Origin: Lutibacter sp.
GTDB taxonomy: Bacteria > Bacteroidota > Bacteroidia > Flavobacteriales > Flavobacteriaceae
Direction: 5' to 3'
Length of the DNA: 36,669 bases
Assembly (NCBI GenBank): GCA_030683995.1
Contig: JAUXPH010000019.1
Location: 1 to 36,669, forward strand
Under the pieces are notes generated by a model. It worked only from the letters and a program-made list of their open reading frames with translations, was not told the DNA's origin and did not search any database. Positions 1 to 8,239 of the stretch are shown piece after piece; the first letter of the stretch is position 1; every line of letters starts with the position of its first letter. The translations under genes were made by a program, and so were the position numbers.

Positions 1-33
1 CAAAAAAACAAGCCCCATCGGGGCGACCTGTTT
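1..33 (-). terminator. Rho-independent terminator after the TSUP permease gene
   Basis: On the minus strand a GC-rich stem (bases 12-16 pair with 20-24, 3-base loop) is followed by a run of seven T (complement of 2-8). Outer bases 6-10 and 29-33 can extend the stem. It lies about 100 bases past the stop of the permease gene. The bases in between (34-133) show no gene. Confidence 0.7.
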
Positions 34-133
34 GTTAAGGCCGATTAAGATTGGGATTGTTAAATTGCAATGAATTTTTACCGGACAACAATGATTTAAA
101 AAGGTTTCCGTCTTTTTATTAAATACAATTTGG

Positions 134-994
134 CTAGAAAAATCCTTTATACAATGAAAAAAGTGATGTTATAATAATTAAGATACCTACGGCAATAGTC
201 ATTGCTTTTCTCGGTACTTTTTTAGTGACAAAAGCACCCAGCGGCGCAGCGATGGTTCCGCCAATAATTAAACCCAAAATTATTTGCCAGCTTTGAATTC
301 CTGTAAAATAAATCAGGATTCCTGCGCTAAAAAAAGTAACAAAAAATTCAGCCGTATTCACTGTTCCTATAATAATGCTGGGCGTATTTCCTTGCTTAAT
401 TAAGTTGGAAGTCACAATGGGTCCCCAGCCGCCGCCGCCAATGGCATCTAAAAATCCGCCAAAAAGTGCATACAGTGAGGCGTTTTTTAAATTGGCTTTT
501 GTGTTAACGGTTTTTTTAAACGCTTTTCTTAAAATAACAAAACCAAGTATAATTAAATATGCATTTATAAATGGTTTGATGGTTTTTCCGTCTACCACAT
601 CACCAAGCAAATAAGCGCCAATTGAAGAGCTTATAACGCCTGGAATTATAAGTTTTATAAATAATTTTTTGTCAAAATTGCCAAAGCGCATATGAGATAA
701 TCCGGAGACGCCTGTTGTAAATACTTCTGCCGTATGGACTGCTGTTGATGCTAATTTTGGTGAAAGCCCAAAACCCAATAAAATTGAATTAGAGGTTACG
801 CCATAAGCCATTCCTAAAGCCCCATCTACAATTTGAGCTAAAAATCCGGCTAAAAGGAACCAATAAAATGTTTGGTCAAACAATAAATCTTTTTCGGAGG
901 CTTCCGGTAAATATTTAATAAGGATTACAGAAATCAGTAAAATTTTAAGGGAGACAATTACGATTGAGATGTGGCTTATTTTTAACCTTTCCAT
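134..994 (-). CDS. TSUP-family (TauE/SafE-like) membrane permease
   Basis: A 286-residue, strongly hydrophobic protein with about eight predicted membrane segments. It shows the two related half-motifs of the TSUP (TauE/SafE, DUF81) family: QIVDGALGMAYG near residue 55 and DAIGGGGWGPI near residue 182. TSUP proteins export or import small sulfur-containing or organic anions such as sulfite, sulfoacetate or thiosulfate; the substrate here cannot be read from the sequence. The ATG start fits the first hydrophobic helix. It lies 133 bases downstream of an Rrf2 regulator on the same strand and has its own good promoter (1072-1102). A role in sulfur or sulfite handling under that regulator is an inference from the neighbour. 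Confidence 0.88.
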   Translation of the reverse strand: MERLKISHISIVIVSLKILLISVILIKYLPEASEKDLLFDQTFYWFLLAGFLAQIVDGALGMAYGVTSNSILLGFGLSPKLASTAVHTAEVFTTGVSGLSHMRFGNFDKKLFIKLIIPGVISSSIGAYLLGDVVDGKTIKPFINAYLIILGFVILRKAFKKTVNTKANLKNASLYALFGGFLDAIGGGGWGPIVTSNLIKQGNTPSIIIGTVNTAEFFVTFFSAGILIYFTGIQSWQIILGLIIGGTIAAPLGAFVTKKVPRKAMTIAVGILIIITSLFSLYKGFF

Positions 995-1071
995 TATTTT
1001 CGATTTTTATCTGGCATCATTGTTTGAAGAATTGTAAAAATTCCCATGCTATTTCTTTTCTGATTTGGAGA

Positions 1072-1102
1072 CAAATATATATAATATACTATTCCTACCA
1101 AA
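1072..1102 (-). promoter_or_regulatory. Bacteroidota-type promoter for the TSUP gene
   Basis: On the minus strand TTTG (1099-1102), a 19-base spacer and TATATTTG (1072-1079) match the TTTG-N19-21-TAnnTTTG consensus exactly. The predicted start of transcription is about 70 bases before the ATG. The spacer contains GGTAGGAATAGT, which would be well placed for a repressor, possibly the Rrf2 protein upstream (inference). Confidence 0.65.
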
Positions 1103-1127
1103 TTAATATGATATAAAAATAAAAAAA

Positions 1128-1538
1128 TTAAAGTTTTTCTAAATCTGTTATTGATTTATTCAATATTGGCAGCATTTCATTGCGCAATTGAACAAACAAT
1201 TTTCTTATTTTACAAGAAACTTCATCTGTGCAATCTTCACATTTTTCATAAAAATAAAATGAAACACAAGGAATTAAAGCGATAGGGCCGTCAACAATCC
1301 TTATTATTTCGGCTACCGTAATTTCATTTGGGTCTTTTAAAAATTTATATCCGCCCTCAGCGCCACGAACACTTTTTAAAATTTTATTTTGCCTTAATTC
1401 ACGAAGAATATTTTCAAGAAACTTGTAGGGAATTTTTTCATTTTCTGAAATTATTTTTGCAGAAATTGGTTTTCCGTCACTATTTTCATAAAGAAACAAT
1501 AGTGTTTTAATGGCATATTTTACTCTTTTTGACAACAT
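1128..1538 (-). CDS. Rrf2-family transcriptional regulator with a cysteine cluster
   Basis: A 136-residue protein with the N-terminal winged helix typical of Rrf2 proteins (IscR, NsrR, CymR): KRVKYAIKTLLFL, then KIPYKFLENILRELRQ as the recognition helix and RGAEGGYKFLKDP as the wing. Four cysteines (C91, C100, C103, C109) lie where IscR and NsrR bind an iron-sulfur cluster, although the spacing differs from both. A redox or Fe-S sensing role is therefore plausible but not proven. Being upstream of a TauE-like permease suggests control of sulfur metabolism (inference). An inverted repeat at 1566-1590, just before the start, may be its own operator. Confidence 0.85.
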   Translation of the reverse strand: MLSKRVKYAIKTLLFLYENSDGKPISAKIISENEKIPYKFLENILRELRQNKILKSVRGAEGGYKFLKDPNEITVAEIIRIVDGPIALIPCVSFYFYEKCEDCTDEVSCKIRKLFVQLRNEMLPILNKSITDLEKL

Positions 1539-1565
1539 AGTCTTTTTTTTTTAATAATGTTGAAC

Positions 1566-1590
1566 TACTGAATTCTGACCGATTTCAGTA
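1566..1590. promoter_or_regulatory. Inverted repeat upstream of the Rrf2 gene, possible operator
   Basis: Exact 7-base arms TACTGAA (1566-1572) and TTCAGTA (1584-1590) are separated by 11 bases, 28 bases upstream of the Rrf2 start. Size and position would suit binding of an Rrf2 dimer for autoregulation. The same arms are not present at the TSUP promoter. Confidence 0.35.
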
Positions 1591-1621
1591 TTTTTCATTG
1601 AAATTCTTAACATTGTTTTAT

Positions 1622-3376
1622 TTAAAACACCTTATAAACAGGCAATTTTAAATGCGCCGATTCATAGTAAGGAGAATTTTTGTACACAAAATCCAACTGC
1701 GCTTCAGCACTTTCGGCAAAATCTTTATCTGTTAACATTTTCTGATGCAGCAATGCTTTTAAGGCCTGATTTTCCTGCAGCAACTTCTCTGCAATATCTT
1801 CAAAAACATAGGAAGAAAAATATTCTTTTTGATCTAAAATGGGTTCGAAGAAATTCCAGTTAAAGAAGGAATCTGTTGCTTCGGCTTCTAAGGTTTCTAT
1901 GATATAACGAACGCCATTTTGCTGTGTGGGAATATAAATATCGCCTTTTTGAAACGGTACCTTTTTGGTTTTGGCCAGAACTTCGGTTTTGGAATGGATA
2001 TAATGCCCTTCAAAAGATTTTGTGCTTGTTTTATAATCTTTAATATGTTGCTCTTCAACAATTATTGCGGTGTCATTTTTGAAAATGGTAAATACAATAT
2101 TGTTGTCAGTTAAACGTTCCAAAACTTTCTGCCAGCCATGTTTTAAAATATAGGCTTTTGGGATTTTTATTTCCTTTGACGGAATATAATTGTTGAAATA
2201 TTTTACAGGTTTTGTGTAGGGTTTTGTGCGGTCGTAAAACAAACGCTTGCCGTTGGTTACTTTACTGTCGATATAACTTCCTTCATAACCTTTAAATTGT
2301 AAAGTTGAATAATTGTTTTTATCGAGTTCAAAAGAAATGGGATAGTTTTTTTTTGCCAAAATCTTTGCCACTGCATTTTGGCGAAGTTCTATAATTTCAG
2401 CACCTTTTTCAGTGGTGAAATCAATTGCAGATTCCAAAAAACTGTAGGTTTCCTCAACCCTTTGTTTGTAGGGTTTTAGCATATGGGTTTCCACCATCAT
2501 TCCCAAAGTGTTGAATAAAGTGGTGTAGCCGGTTGAATATCTCGGACTGTCGAAAAACTGGCTAAAACCTGCTTCCGGCGTTGTTCCCCAAACATTTACA
2601 TAAGGGGTAATAATGGTGTTTTTTTTCAGCAACGAAGCTTCAATATTGGGTTTCATTATATTTTCAATAAAATTGCCCAAGTCGTTTCCCAAGTAATTGT
2701 GTTGCGTAAATAAATGGGTGATTGCATATTGGTAATCGGCGCCGTTGCTCACGTGATTGTCGATAAAAAGATCAGGTTTCACCAAATGAAAAATTTCGGC
2801 AAAAGATTTGGCGTTTTTAGAGTCGGCTTTGATAAAATCCCTGTTCAAATCATAATTTTGGGCATTTCCCCGAAATCCGTATTCTTTCGGACCGTTTTGG
2901 TTTGCGCGGGAAAAACTGTTTCTGTTTAAAGCGCCGCCAATATTGTAGACAGGAATTACGGCAATGATGATATTTCCTAATTTTTTAAGCTGGTTTTTAT
3001 CTTGAACGATGTCTCTTAACAACATCATACTCGCATCAACACCGTCAGATTCTCCTGGATGAATGGCATTGTTGATTAAGATGATGTTTTTTTTGCTGCC
3101 GTGAATTTTACTGAAATCGAATTCTTTTGAAGCACTGAAAACCACCAGATGCAAAGGAAATCCGCTGTCGGTTTCGCCCATTTCCAACAAAGAAATTTCC
3201 GGATAGGCTTCGGCCAAATCTTTGTAAAATACAATGGTTTCCTGATAAGTGGCCGTTTCAGTTCCCTTTGATTTTTCGAAAATAGTCGTGAAATCTTTCC
3301 CTGTTTTTTGGGCAGAAATTAAACTTGAAAATAAAATGAATAAAACTAAAAAAAGGTGTTTTTTAATGTGCATCAT
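1622..3376 (-). CDS. Secreted M14-family zinc carboxypeptidase-like protein
   Basis: A 584-residue protein with a clear signal peptide (residues 1-22, ending LISAQ). The M14 zinc-site pattern is intact: HPGE with H106 and E109, the substrate-binding NR at 178-179, the third ligand H208 in DNHVSNG, and a likely catalytic E296 in MMVETHM. It should cleave peptides in the periplasm or outside the cell. The C-terminal 250 residues are not recognised. Its ATG shares one base with the coaD stop (TAATG), so it is translationally coupled as the last gene of ddl-coaD-M14. The ddl partner hints at a cell-wall peptide substrate, but that is inference. Confidence 0.87.
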   Translation of the reverse strand: MMHIKKHLFLVLFILFSSLISAQKTGKDFTTIFEKSKGTETATYQETIVFYKDLAEAYPEISLLEMGETDSGFPLHLVVFSASKEFDFSKIHGSKKNIILINNAIHPGESDGVDASMMLLRDIVQDKNQLKKLGNIIIAVIPVYNIGGALNRNSFSRANQNGPKEYGFRGNAQNYDLNRDFIKADSKNAKSFAEIFHLVKPDLFIDNHVSNGADYQYAITHLFTQHNYLGNDLGNFIENIMKPNIEASLLKKNTIITPYVNVWGTTPEAGFSQFFDSPRYSTGYTTLFNTLGMMVETHMLKPYKQRVEETYSFLESAIDFTTEKGAEIIELRQNAVAKILAKKNYPISFELDKNNYSTLQFKGYEGSYIDSKVTNGKRLFYDRTKPYTKPVKYFNNYIPSKEIKIPKAYILKHGWQKVLERLTDNNIVFTIFKNDTAIIVEEQHIKDYKTSTKSFEGHYIHSKTEVLAKTKKVPFQKGDIYIPTQQNGVRYIIETLEAEATDSFFNWNFFEPILDQKEYFSSYVFEDIAEKLLQENQALKALLHQKMLTDKDFAESAEAQLDFVYKNSPYYESAHLKLPVYKVF

Positions 3377-3834
3377 TATAATTTTTTCGAAACACTTTCA
3401 GGAACAAAACCCGAAATATCGCCGCCATTTTTCAAAACATCTCGCACAATGCTCGAGCTTATAAATGAGGTGTCGGCCGAGGTTAGTAAAAACACCGTTT
3501 CAACAGTCGATAATTTTCTGTTGGTTTGGGCAATTGCTTTTTCAAACTCAAAATCCGCCGGATTTCTCAAGCCTCTTAAAATAAAATGGATATTTAATTT
3601 TTTGCAGAAGTCGATGGTTAGGCCAGTATAGGTTTCCACTTTTATTTTTGGCTCGTTGGCATAATGTTTTTTGATAAAACCAACCCGTTCTTCCAGAGAA
3701 AACAAGTAGGCTTTTTCGGTATTTACGCCAACCGCAATAATAATTTCAGCGAATAAAGGCAATGCTCTGTTAATAATGTCAACGTGGCCTAAAGTAATTG
3801 GATCAAAAGATCCCGGGAAAATTGCTTTTTTCAT
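3376..3834 (-). CDS. coaD: Phosphopantetheine adenylyltransferase
   Basis: A 152-residue enzyme of the usual CoaD length. It transfers AMP from ATP to 4'-phosphopantetheine, the penultimate step of coenzyme A synthesis. The nucleotidyltransferase motif FPGSFDPITLGH is at the N-terminus (the (T/H)xGH site is GH at 17-18), RGLRNPADFE follows in the middle, and ISSSIVRD near the C-terminus is the second nucleotide-binding motif. The start overlaps the ddl stop by four bases (ATGA), so the two are co-transcribed. The stop overlaps the M14 peptidase start. Confidence 0.97.
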   Translation of the reverse strand: MKKAIFPGSFDPITLGHVDIINRALPLFAEIIIAVGVNTEKAYLFSLEERVGFIKKHYANEPKIKVETYTGLTIDFCKKLNIHFILRGLRNPADFEFEKAIAQTNRKLSTVETVFLLTSADTSFISSSIVRDVLKNGGDISGFVPESVSKKL

Positions 3835-4814
3835 TTCTTGTTGCTTAATGCCATTTCTATGGCGTTATGAAAAAGTTTCTCTAAACTAATGCCTGCGGCT
3901 TCTGCTTGTTGCGGAATTAAACTTGCCGTTGTCAATCCGGGTACGGTATTCATTTCCAAAAAATAAGGTTCGTCATTGACCAAAATATATTCAGATCGTG
4001 AAAAACCGCTCATATTTAAAATTTTATATACGTAAGCAGCGATTTTTTCTAATTTTTGGTGAATTTCATCTGAAATTCTGGCAGGCGTAATTTCTTGGGA
4101 TTTTCCCAAATATTTGGCTTCATAATCGAAAAACTCATTTTCACTGATAATTTCTGTCATAGGAAGCACTTTAATTTTTCCTTCATACGCTAAAACACCA
4201 ATGGTTATTTCAGGTCCGTCTAAAAATTCTTCTATTAATATTTGTGAATCTTCCTTGAAAGCTTTTTCTATGGCAGGAATCATTTCCTCAGCCGTTTTTG
4301 CCTTGGAAATTCCAAAACTGGAACCGGCGTTGTTTGGTTTTACGAAACAAGGCAAACCAACTCTGGCAATTATTTCATCCACATTTATGTCATCACCTTC
4401 GTTTAAAAAATAAGAAACAGCGGTTTTTATGCCATATTGCTTCACCACGCTTAAACAATCACGTTTGTTAAAAGTCAGCGCCATCTGATAAAATGGTGCT
4501 GAAGTATGTTTAAGTCCGATTAATTCAAAATACGCCAAAATGGTTCCGTCTTCACCAGGATTTCCGTGAATGGCATTAAAAACGCAGTCGAAATTAATTT
4601 TTTTTCCGTTAATTTCGGTTGAAAAATCGTGTTTGTTAATGGGAAATTCATTCTCATCATCATCAACAAGCACCCATTTTTCCTTAAGAATATGAATTTT
4701 GTAGGTATTGTATTTTTCTTTTGAAATGTTTTGATAAACAACTTCGCCGCTTTTTAAGGAGATTTCAACTTCCGAAGAGTATCCGCCCATAATGATGGCA
4801 ATATTTTTTTTCAT
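3831..4814 (-). CDS. ddl: D-alanine--D-alanine ligase
   Basis: A 327-residue ATP-grasp enzyme making the D-Ala-D-Ala dipeptide for peptidoglycan in the cytoplasm. Visible motifs are GGYSSEVEIS at the N-terminus, AIHGNPGEDG near residue 85, KPNNAGSSFG (ATP loop), EEFLDGPEITIG, and a C-terminal metal site in YFLEMNTVPGLT followed by SLIPQQAEAAGIS. The length is normal. It is the first gene of a minus-strand operon with coaD and the M14 peptidase. It diverges from a PASTA-domain gene across a 260-base intergenic region. Confidence 0.97.
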   Translation of the reverse strand: MKKNIAIIMGGYSSEVEISLKSGEVVYQNISKEKYNTYKIHILKEKWVLVDDDENEFPINKHDFSTEINGKKINFDCVFNAIHGNPGEDGTILAYFELIGLKHTSAPFYQMALTFNKRDCLSVVKQYGIKTAVSYFLNEGDDINVDEIIARVGLPCFVKPNNAGSSFGISKAKTAEEMIPAIEKAFKEDSQILIEEFLDGPEITIGVLAYEGKIKVLPMTEIISENEFFDYEAKYLGKSQEITPARISDEIHQKLEKIAAYVYKILNMSGFSRSEYILVNDEPYFLEMNTVPGLTTASLIPQQAEAAGISLEKLFHNAIEMALSNKK

Positions 4815-4925
4815 CTGTTTAAATTTTATTTTTCAGCGGTAACAGCTGCTGTTCGCTAATAATCATTTTATTGTGTATCAAAATTTAGTATGCTCGTTTC
4901 ATTTTGTGTTAACTAAGTTGAAATA

Positions 4926-4933
4926 CAAACTTA
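4926..4933 (-). promoter_or_regulatory. Possible -7 promoter element for ddl-coaD-M14
   Basis: TAAGTTTG on the minus strand matches TAnnTTTG. It would give a leader of about 105 bases before ddl. No -33 TTTG is seen at the right distance, so this is a weak call. Confidence 0.3.
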
Positions 4934-4937
4934 CATA

Positions 4938-4986
4938 TTATAAGTTAAAAGTTGAAAGTTAAAATTTGGAAATTTGGAAATTTGAA
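4938..4986. repeat. Heptamer-phased AT-rich repeat between ddl and the PASTA gene
   Basis: Consecutive heptamers TTATAAG, TTAAAAG, TTGAAAG and TTAAAAT run from 4938 and are followed by an 8-base repeat of GGAAATTT. This is the same class of array as at 22467-22529. It lies between two divergent operons, close to both promoters. Confidence 0.6.
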
Positions 4987-5044
4987 AATGTAGAAATTAA
5001 ACAAATCAACAAATCAACGATAAAGCAATTCAACAATAAAAAAG

Positions 5045-5052
5045 TATCTTTG
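5045..5052 (+). promoter_or_regulatory. -7 promoter element for the PASTA-rluD operon
   Basis: TATCTTTG matches TAnnTTTG exactly and is followed by GC, as is common. Transcription would begin about 17 bases before the ATG at 5075. No clear -33 TTTG is present. Confidence 0.5.
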
Positions 5053-5074
5053 CACAAAATCAAAAAACGGGAAT

Positions 5075-5680
5075 ATGAGTTTTCTTAAATTTATTGGATC
5101 TAAAGTGTTTTTTAAGCAATTGCTGATAGCTTTTGTTGGCTTATTGGTATTGATTATTTTTAGTGTGTTTTGGTTAAATTTTTCTACCAACCACAATCAA
5201 AAAATTGAAGTTCCAAACTTGTCTAAAATGAGTTTGGAAGAAGTTGAACAAACTTTGGACGACTTGGATTTGAACTGGGAAGTGATTGATTCTGCAAGTT
5301 TTAATGCCGATTTCCCAAATAAATCGGTGATTGAGCAAAGTCCGGAAGCGGGTGATTTTGTGAAGGAAAACAGAAAAATTTATTTGACTTTGAATCCGTC
5401 TGGATACAAAGATGTTGAAATACCCGATTTTTACGGCAAAACAAAAAGACAGGCCGTTTCACAATTAACCGCCATTGGTTTTAGAATAAGCGCACAGGAA
5501 ATTTATGTGAAAGACATTGCAAAAGACGTTGTAAGGGGATTAATATTTAATGGAAAAGATTTAAAAAACGGCGATAAAATTCCGCAAAATTCTGAAATCA
5601 TCTTAAAATTGGGTGATGGAAATGAGGGCGGAATGCAAATGGATAGTTTAGAAACTTCTGAAGTAGAAAATATAGAATGA
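5075..5680 (+). CDS. Membrane-anchored PASTA-domain protein
   Basis: A 201-residue protein: a short cytoplasmic start, one membrane helix (about residues 15-37), then two PASTA domains outside the membrane (about 43-110 and 112-180) and an acidic tail. The first PASTA unit begins IEVPNLSKMSLEEVEQTL and the second VEIPDFYGKTKRQAVSQL. PASTA domains bind peptidoglycan fragments in Ser/Thr kinases and penicillin-binding proteins, but no kinase or transpeptidase domain is present here. Divergence from ddl suggests a cell-envelope role (inference). Its stop overlaps the rluD start by four bases (ATGA). Confidence 0.88.
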   Translation: MSFLKFIGSKVFFKQLLIAFVGLLVLIIFSVFWLNFSTNHNQKIEVPNLSKMSLEEVEQTLDDLDLNWEVIDSASFNADFPNKSVIEQSPEAGDFVKENRKIYLTLNPSGYKDVEIPDFYGKTKRQAVSQLTAIGFRISAQEIYVKDIAKDVVRGLIFNGKDLKNGDKIPQNSEIILKLGDGNEGGMQMDSLETSEVENIE

Positions 5681-6705
5681 AAGCTGAAGACATTGACGAA
5701 TTAGAGAAAGAAGAATTTTACGAACATTACCGATTTGTTGCAAGCGAAGGCCAGGAGCCATTGCGGGTGGATAAATATTTAATGAATTTCATAGAATATT
5801 CTACAAGAAATAAAATTCAGCAGGCGGCAAAAGCTGGGAATATATTGGTGAATGACATTGCCGTAAAATCGAATTACAAGGTAAAAGCAAAAGATGTTGT
5901 TCGCGTTGTTTTGGCGCATCCGCCACACGAAAATTTATTGGTTGCAGAAGACATTCCTTTGGATATTTTATTTGAAGATGATGAGGTGATTGTGGTAAAT
6001 AAACCTGCAGGAATGGTGGTGCATCCCGGTCACGGAAATTATAGCGGCACTTTGGTGAACGGATTGATTTACCATATTGAAAATTTACCGACAAACTCCA
6101 ATGAACGTCCGGGTTTGGTGCATAGAATTGACAAAGATACCAGCGGATTGTTAGTGGTTGCAAAAACCGAATATGCGATGGCACATTTGTCCAAACAATT
6201 TTTCGACAGAACTACCGAGCGTTTGTATTATGCCTTAGTTTGGGGAAATATAGATGAAGAAGAAGGAATAATTGAAGGAAATATAGGCAGAAGTTTAAAA
6301 AATCGCTTGCAAATGGATGTTTTTCCAACAGGCGAATTTGGCAAACCTGCAATTACCCATTATAAAGTGCTGGAGCGTTTTAGTTACGTTACTTTAATTC
6401 AGTGTAAATTGGAAACGGGAAGAACACACCAAATCAGGGCGCATTTGAAACATATTGGTCACACACTTTTTAATGATGAACGCTACGGCGGAGATATTAT
6501 CTTAAAGGGAACTACGTTCACCAAATACAAACAATTTGTTGAAAATTGTTTTAAAACTTTGCCAAGACAAGGTCTTCACGCAAAAACATTGGGTTTTCAG
6601 CATCCAATTACCAAAGAATTTTTACAGTTTAATTCTGAAATGCCAGAAGACATGCAATTGTGTTTAGAAAAATGGCGTTCCTACACCATAAATCAGAAGG
6701 AATAA
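5677..6705 (+). CDS. rluD: 23S rRNA pseudouridine synthase, RluD/RluC type
   Basis: A 342-residue enzyme. An S4 RNA-binding domain (about residues 28-85: RVDKYLMNFIEYSTRNKIQ) is followed by the pseudouridine synthase domain. The catalytic motif HRIDKDTSGLL has the conserved aspartate at D152. The C-terminal signature GRTHQIRAHLKHIGHTL is complete. It should isomerise uridines in helix 69 of 23S rRNA if it is a true RluD; RluA and RluC specificity cannot be excluded from the sequence. It is coupled to the PASTA gene upstream, and the next gene begins two bases after its stop. Confidence 0.93.
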   Translation: MKAEDIDELEKEEFYEHYRFVASEGQEPLRVDKYLMNFIEYSTRNKIQQAAKAGNILVNDIAVKSNYKVKAKDVVRVVLAHPPHENLLVAEDIPLDILFEDDEVIVVNKPAGMVVHPGHGNYSGTLVNGLIYHIENLPTNSNERPGLVHRIDKDTSGLLVVAKTEYAMAHLSKQFFDRTTERLYYALVWGNIDEEEGIIEGNIGRSLKNRLQMDVFPTGEFGKPAITHYKVLERFSYVTLIQCKLETGRTHQIRAHLKHIGHTLFNDERYGGDIILKGTTFTKYKQFVENCFKTLPRQGLHAKTLGFQHPITKEFLQFNSEMPEDMQLCLEKWRSYTINQKE

Positions 6706-6707
6706 TT

Positions 6708-7337
6708 ATGAAGGAATTTGATGTTGAAAACTGGAACAGAAATGCGCAATACCAATTTTTTAAAACGTATGAAGATCCATTTTTTAATATTACCGCCAAT
6801 TTAGATATCACCAATCTTTACAAATACTGTAAACAATATCATTTATCTTTTTCTTTGGCATGTTTGTACGTTGCTTTAAAATGTGCCAATGATATAACCG
6901 AATTTAAACTGCGTTTAAAAAACGATAAAGTTTACGTTTTTGAAACGGTAAATATTGGTTCCACGGTTTTAAATGACGATTTTACTTTTTCGTTTTGCGA
7001 TTTTGAGTATCAGAAAACAATGGCTGAATTTGATGTAAAAGGCAAAATAGTGCTAGAAAACCATAAAAATGGCATTGTGTTTAATGCTCAGGTTGACCCT
7101 TTGGGAATTATACATTGCTCTACAATCCCTTGGATTTCTTTTACCGGATTTAAGCACGCAAGAAATGGTGATGAAGGTTTGCAGGGTATTCCAAAATTGG
7201 TGTTTGGCAAAATATTTACAGAAAATGAGTTCAAAAAAATTCCTTTTTCGGTGGAAGTTCATCATGCATTGGTGGATGGTTATCACGTTGGATTGCTCTA
7301 TGATAAAATGCAAAAATTCATCAATGAATTAGGTTAA
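6708..7337 (+). CDS. Chloramphenicol O-acetyltransferase-like (CatA-family) protein
   Basis: A 209-residue protein of the trimeric CAT family (usual length about 215). It contains HHALVDGYHVG near the C-terminus: H186 matches the catalytic histidine and D190 the structural aspartate of classical CAT (HHxxxDG). The N-terminal FNITANLDITNLYKYCKQ also resembles the family. It would transfer acetyl from acetyl-CoA to a small hydroxylated acceptor. Chromosomal members of this family are widespread in Bacteroidota and many are not proven resistance enzymes, so its substrate is open. The ATG at 6708, two bases after the rluD stop, was preferred over an in-frame start at 6660 that would overlap rluD. 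Confidence 0.85.
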   Translation: MKEFDVENWNRNAQYQFFKTYEDPFFNITANLDITNLYKYCKQYHLSFSLACLYVALKCANDITEFKLRLKNDKVYVFETVNIGSTVLNDDFTFSFCDFEYQKTMAEFDVKGKIVLENHKNGIVFNAQVDPLGIIHCSTIPWISFTGFKHARNGDEGLQGIPKLVFGKIFTENEFKKIPFSVEVHHALVDGYHVGLLYDKMQKFINELG

Positions 7338-7480
7338 AGAAGCATTATTTCAATAATAATTGATAAAAACGCCAATATTTATTAATTAATTTTTAATTTT
7401 AAGAAATCATTTAAAAATATTTAAACAGAAAATTGCTTGGTTGAATGACATTTCAGCTAAAAAATGACAAAAAATAAAAA

Positions 7481-8239
7481 ATGAAAATAGTAATATCGCC
7501 TGCCAAATCTTTGGATTATGAAACGCCAATTCCCACAAAGCAATTTACCCAGGGGGTTTTTTTGGAGGAAGCCGCAAAAATAAATAACGTTTTAAAAAAG
7601 AAATCCCCAAAACAACTATCAACATTGATGGGTATTTCGCCAAATTTAGGTGAATTAAACTGGCAACGCAACCAGGAAAGGGCATTGCCATTTACTTTAG
7701 AGAATTCCCGCCAGGCCATTTTTGCATATAAAGGCGAGGTTTATGTTGGCTTGGATGCTTATTCTTTGTCGCTAAAAAAACTGGATTTACTTCAAAATAA
7801 ATTGAGAATTTTGTCCGGCCAATATGGTTTATTGAAACCTTTTGATTTGATGCAGCCTTATCGTTTGGAAATGGGAACCAAGTTAAAAGTGGTGAATAAA
7901 GAGAATTTATACCGATTTTGGGGCGATAAAATTACTGAAGAATTGAATAAGGAACTCGCTGACAATGAATTGTTTATCAATTTGGCAAGTTCGGAATATT
8001 TTAAAGCGGTAAAACCGGCATTGTTGAAAGTTCCTGTAATTACGCCGGTTTTTAAGGATTTAAAAGATGGAAAATTAAAAGTAATCGCTTTTTTTGCCAA
8101 AAAAGCCAGAGGTTTAATGGTTCGTTTCATTATTGATCACCAAATTGAAACCTTGGATGGTTTGAAAAATTTTAATGAGGAAGGCTATGCTTTTGACGCG
8201 AATTTATCTTCTGCAAATGAGTTGATTTTTACGCGATAA
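7481..8239 (+). CDS. yaaA: YaaA-family (DUF328) peroxide stress protein
   Basis: A 252-residue protein with the hallmarks of the YaaA/DUF328 family. The N-terminus is MKIVISPAKSLDY, YKGEVYVGLDA lies in the middle, LRILSGQYGLLKPFDLMQPYRLEMG follows, and the C-terminal part has INLASSEYFKAV and FFAKKARGLMVRF. In Escherichia coli YaaA limits intracellular iron during hydrogen peroxide stress and binds DNA. The length matches. The 143 bases before it hold no recognisable promoter, and nothing in the sequence ties it to peroxide regulation here. Confidence 0.93.
   Translation: MKIVISPAKSLDYETPIPTKQFTQGVFLEEAAKINNVLKKKSPKQLSTLMGISPNLGELNWQRNQERALPFTLENSRQAIFAYKGEVYVGLDAYSLSLKKLDLLQNKLRILSGQYGLLKPFDLMQPYRLEMGTKLKVVNKENLYRFWGDKITEELNKELADNELFINLASSEYFKAVKPALLKVPVITPVFKDLKDGKLKVIAFFAKKARGLMVRFIIDHQIETLDGLKNFNEEGYAFDANLSSANELIFTR

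Noticed and set aside
5801-6184. 127-codon open frame antisense to rluD
   Set aside because: It lies wholly inside a conserved enzyme gene, and its protein has no family features.
6660-6707. Upstream in-frame start for the CAT-like gene
   Set aside because: It would overlap rluD by 46 bases, and the added residues do not resemble the family start. The ATG at 6708 follows the rluD stop by two bases.
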